Below are positions 61,971 through 64,000 of a DNA stretch of 64,000 nt, in pieces. Source of the DNA: Xylogone sp. PMI_703 (Eukaryota > Ascomycota > Leotiomycetes); contig JAJTUQ010000015.1 in the NCBI GenBank assembly GCA_021399445.1, forward strand, positions 267,137-331,136, read 5' to 3'. The notes beneath the pieces are model-generated. The model was given only the letters and a program-made list of their open reading frames with translations. It did not search any database and was not told where the DNA came from. The translations under genes and the position numbers were made by a program. Positions within the stretch are counted from its first letter, which is position 1; each line of letters opens with the position of its first letter.

Positions 61971-64000
61971 ATGCCGACATCGGATCTTCCTAGACTACCT
62001 GTCCCCGTTAAGCACTTCATCCGATATCTCGCGGACCATCCAGACGATCCAGTCTCCACGCTTGTTGAGCCATTTAAGGCGTTCGAGTCCAAGCTTCGCA
62101 AGATCTACGCTCAACAGCCGGATCATGAGTCTCTCGAGGATGGTGCAGTCAATCTTGTTCCCATTTTCGCTGGTGATGAGGCCGAGCTTAAGATCCGGGC
62201 CCGATCTCTATGCGATGAGACTGAAGAGGAGAGATCTAAGTATATTATGCCACTAGAGGAGAGAGAGCGCAAGGTTATCGGTGGCCCCGCACTTGTGTCT
62301 TCTGTCGAGGAATTTCGGCAGAATTTCAACTACTTTTCCAATTCGTCCCTCTCCGATCTCGAATGGGACAACGTCGTAGCTGCCGGCAGCTCCGTGGCAA
62401 CCTCCTTAGTACCGGTTCCCGAGAAGTGGGCCAGTAGAAAGATGCAGTACTACCGTGAGAATTTCGCACCCACTGGCGATGTGGATCTCTTTCTGTACGG
62501 CCTCAGCGAACAACAGGCTCTCGAGAAGATCAAGCAGATCGAGAGAAAGATCAAGGAGAACGCCCGGGAAGAGGTAATCACTGTCAGGACAAAGAACGCC
62601 ATTACCATTGCCAGCCGGTATCCTACACGCCACGTCCAGATTGTCCTTCGTCTCTATGATTCTATTTCTCAAATCCTCACAGGTTTTGATGTCGACTGTG
62701 CTTGTGCTGCTTACAATGGCTGTCAAGTATATACAACTCCAAGAGCCATCGCCGCTTACATGACTCAGTGCAATACAGTAGACCTTGATCGACGCTCTCG
62801 ATCCTATGAGAATCGTCTGTATAAGTACAGACAAAGGGGTTTTGAAGTCCACTGGCCTTTGCTGGAACGCTCACGAGTGCATCAGTCCATTTATGAGGTG
62901 CCCGTTAGTCACACCCAGGGCCTCGCCAGGCTCCTCAGCCTCGAAAACCTTTCAAAACGTGCTGATCGAAATACTTGCGAAGATAAAGGCGATGGTGGAA
63001 CTGATATACCACCACTTTGCAGATCATCATCTCGACGAAGAAAAAATAGCAACGTGGAAGACGAGGGCAGGGAGGACGAGATAGACGAAGAGAAGCAACA
63101 AGGCGAGCTCTCCTCTTACCATACAACCTCTATACCGTATGGTCCTAGGTACAGCGCCCGTGATATTTACAATATCCTGCATAATAGGGATGCGGTTTGC
63201 AATGCCGAATGGAATCAGCCCGAAGGTCAAGAGGTGTACCTTCATCGCCATCCTTGCTTTTTTGGTACTGCGGAGCAAGTCATCCGAGACTGCTGCGGCT
63301 GCTGCCCGGTCCCCCAGACTGACAAGGAAATGATAGCGACAGAAAAGGATGCCATGACGTACGTGTCCGGTCCCATGAAGTTCCGTACTGATGATCCTGG
63401 CCGACAGGAAATTGGTAGCTTCAACCCAGTTAATGATGATGAGTGGACCACCATGGCATACACAGGAGCTAAAAGAGATGCTTATCTCCTCCGGGTAATG
63501 GTTGATGCTGACACCCTCGTGGAGTGTCTGCTCACGGATCTTGAAAATTTCCCGTTGATCACGATCTTTATCGGGGTATTGGTGCTGGTACAACACACAC
63601 AAGTGGTTGCCGCAATTCCGCTAGTCTTCTCCAGCCTATTACTCGTCTTTCATACCATAATCCATTTGTATAAGTCGTCCAAGAAGCTAATGAAGTTTGG
63701 TCCGCTTTTCAAATTCAAATGCATCCCACTAAAGTACTTGCGCAGTCTACGGCCGCGAGCAGTCTTCGAGCGCTTTCGAATAGCTTATGCCATCATCTAT
63801 GCTCTGTGCGCCTTGATATCACTGGTTACCACGGGAGTGATTTCATTCCTCACCACGTCTCTGCTTACTCTCCTCGTATCTATGGCGGATTCTAGGTATT
63901 TCATTAGCACTCTTTCCACTCTCACGGTATTGCAGGCCTACCTATCTCAAGGTGACTTTCCTCTTCTTCTGCTCGCGACTATCATCATCGTGGCACATAG
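61971..64000 (+). CDS. Large fungal membrane-associated protein of an ankyrin-protein-associated family, 5' part
   Basis: An ATG at 61971 opens 676 codons with no stop before the window ends. N-terminus: MPTSDLPRLPVPVKHFI. A conserved block begins DVDLFLYGLSEQQALEKI (about residue 170) and continues with YPTRHVQIVLRLYDSI (about 217) and a region around GFDVDCACAAYNG, then an acidic/basic linker, a DCCGCCPVP cysteine cluster (about 438) and DPGRQEIGSFNP (about 475). Hydrophobic, probably membrane-spanning segments lie at about 526-566, 603-637 and from 662 on. I recall this block order from very large fungal proteins, often annotated as ankyrin-related, of unknown function. The minus-strand frames overlapping it are shadows. 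The gene continues beyond the window, so ankyrin repeats, if any, are not visible here. Confidence 0.9.
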   Translation, partial: MPTSDLPRLPVPVKHFIRYLADHPDDPVSTLVEPFKAFESKLRKIYAQQPDHESLEDGAVNLVPIFAGDEAELKIRARSLCDETEEERSKYIMPLEERERKVIGGPALVSSVEEFRQNFNYFSNSSLSDLEWDNVVAAGSSVATSLVPVPEKWASRKMQYYRENFAPTGDVDLFLYGLSEQQALEKIKQIERKIKENAREEVITVRTKNAITIASRYPTRHVQIVLRLYDSISQILTGFDVDCACAAYNGCQVYTTPRAIAAYMTQCNTVDLDRRSRSYENRLYKYRQRGFEVHWPLLERSRVHQSIYEVPVSHTQGLARLLSLENLSKRADRNTCEDKGDGGTDIPPLCRSSSRRRKNSNVEDEGREDEIDEEKQQGELSSYHTTSIPYGPRYSARDIYNILHNRDAVCNAEWNQPEGQEVYLHRHPCFFGTAEQVIRDCCGCCPVPQTDKEMIATEKDAMTYVSGPMKFRTDDPGRQEIGSFNPVNDDEWTTMAYTGAKRDAYLLRVMVDADTLVECLLTDLENFPLITIFIGVLVLVQHTQVVAAIPLVFSSLLLVFHTIIHLYKSSKKLMKFGPLFKFKCIPLKYLRSLRPRAVFERFRIAYAIIYALCALISLVTTGVISFLTTSLLTLLVSMADSRYFISTLSTLTVLQAYLSQGDFPLLLLATIIIVAH

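Noticed and set aside
62123..63602. Minus-strand frames of 65-191 codons at the right edge
   Set aside because: They lie opposite a 676-codon plus frame with clear conserved blocks and have no domains of their own.

Overview
The window looks like nuclear DNA of a filamentous ascomycete (Pezizomycotina). The support is short introns of about 50-70 nt with GT...AG ends and CTAAC/CTAAT-like branch sites, lineage-typical fungal protein families (2EXR, fungal EST1/SMG-like, PTH11/rhodopsin-type, fungal F-box/LRR, a large ankyrin-associated family), and fungal hAT and pogo/Fot1-type DNA transposons. Several nonsense codons are of the CpA-to-TpA type expected from repeat-induced point mutation (RIP). 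Gene density is very low: about fifteen genes or gene remnants in 64 kb, separated by long gene-free stretches holding decayed repeats and microsatellites.

Layout. 0.3-1.2 kb: one hypothetical ORF. 3.9-4.3 kb: a MITE-like inverted-repeat element. 5.8-8.4 kb: a structurally complete hAT transposon (terminal inverted repeats, 8-bp target duplication, BED-finger transposase with one frame break). 11.1 kb: a small membrane ORF. 14.2-15.1 kb: a two-exon four-helix membrane protein. 15.8-16.2 kb: a perfect 111-bp inverted repeat. 16.6-17.3 kb: a 2EXR protein. 17.3-21.3 kb: no gene, with a GC-richer, probably retroelement-derived island. 21.4-23.0 kb: an F-box/LRR gene whose apparent stop is explained by a 63-nt intron. 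23.7-25.3 kb: a broken MFS transporter. 26.5-28.9 kb: a pogo/Fot1-like element with unusually long (142 bp) TIRs and many stops. 28.9-35.4 kb: no gene. 35.5-37.2 kb: an interrupted EST1/SMG-like gene. 39.3-40.7 kb: a degenerate rhodopsin-domain membrane protein. 40.7-50.3 kb: almost nothing, apart from repeat fragments. 50.3-53.7 kb: a small cysteine-containing protein, a weak ORF and a nine-repeat ankyrin protein lacking a clean start. 54.8 kb: an octanucleotide tandem array. 55.5-57.2 kb: a complete five-exon EF-1alpha gene with divergent sequence. 58.9-60.4 kb: a DHCR24-like FAD oxidoreductase cut by a single TGA. 62.0 kb to the window end: the 5' 2.0 kb of a large membrane-associated fungal protein.

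The genes do not form an obvious pathway. The region reads as a transposon-rich accessory or subtelomere-like segment in which transposition, RIP-like mutation and frameshifts have eroded most genes, leaving a few with full reading frames (EF-1alpha, F-box/LRR, 2EXR, the membrane protein at 14.2-15.1 kb and the gene at the right edge). All family assignments are from reading the translations; no database search was run.
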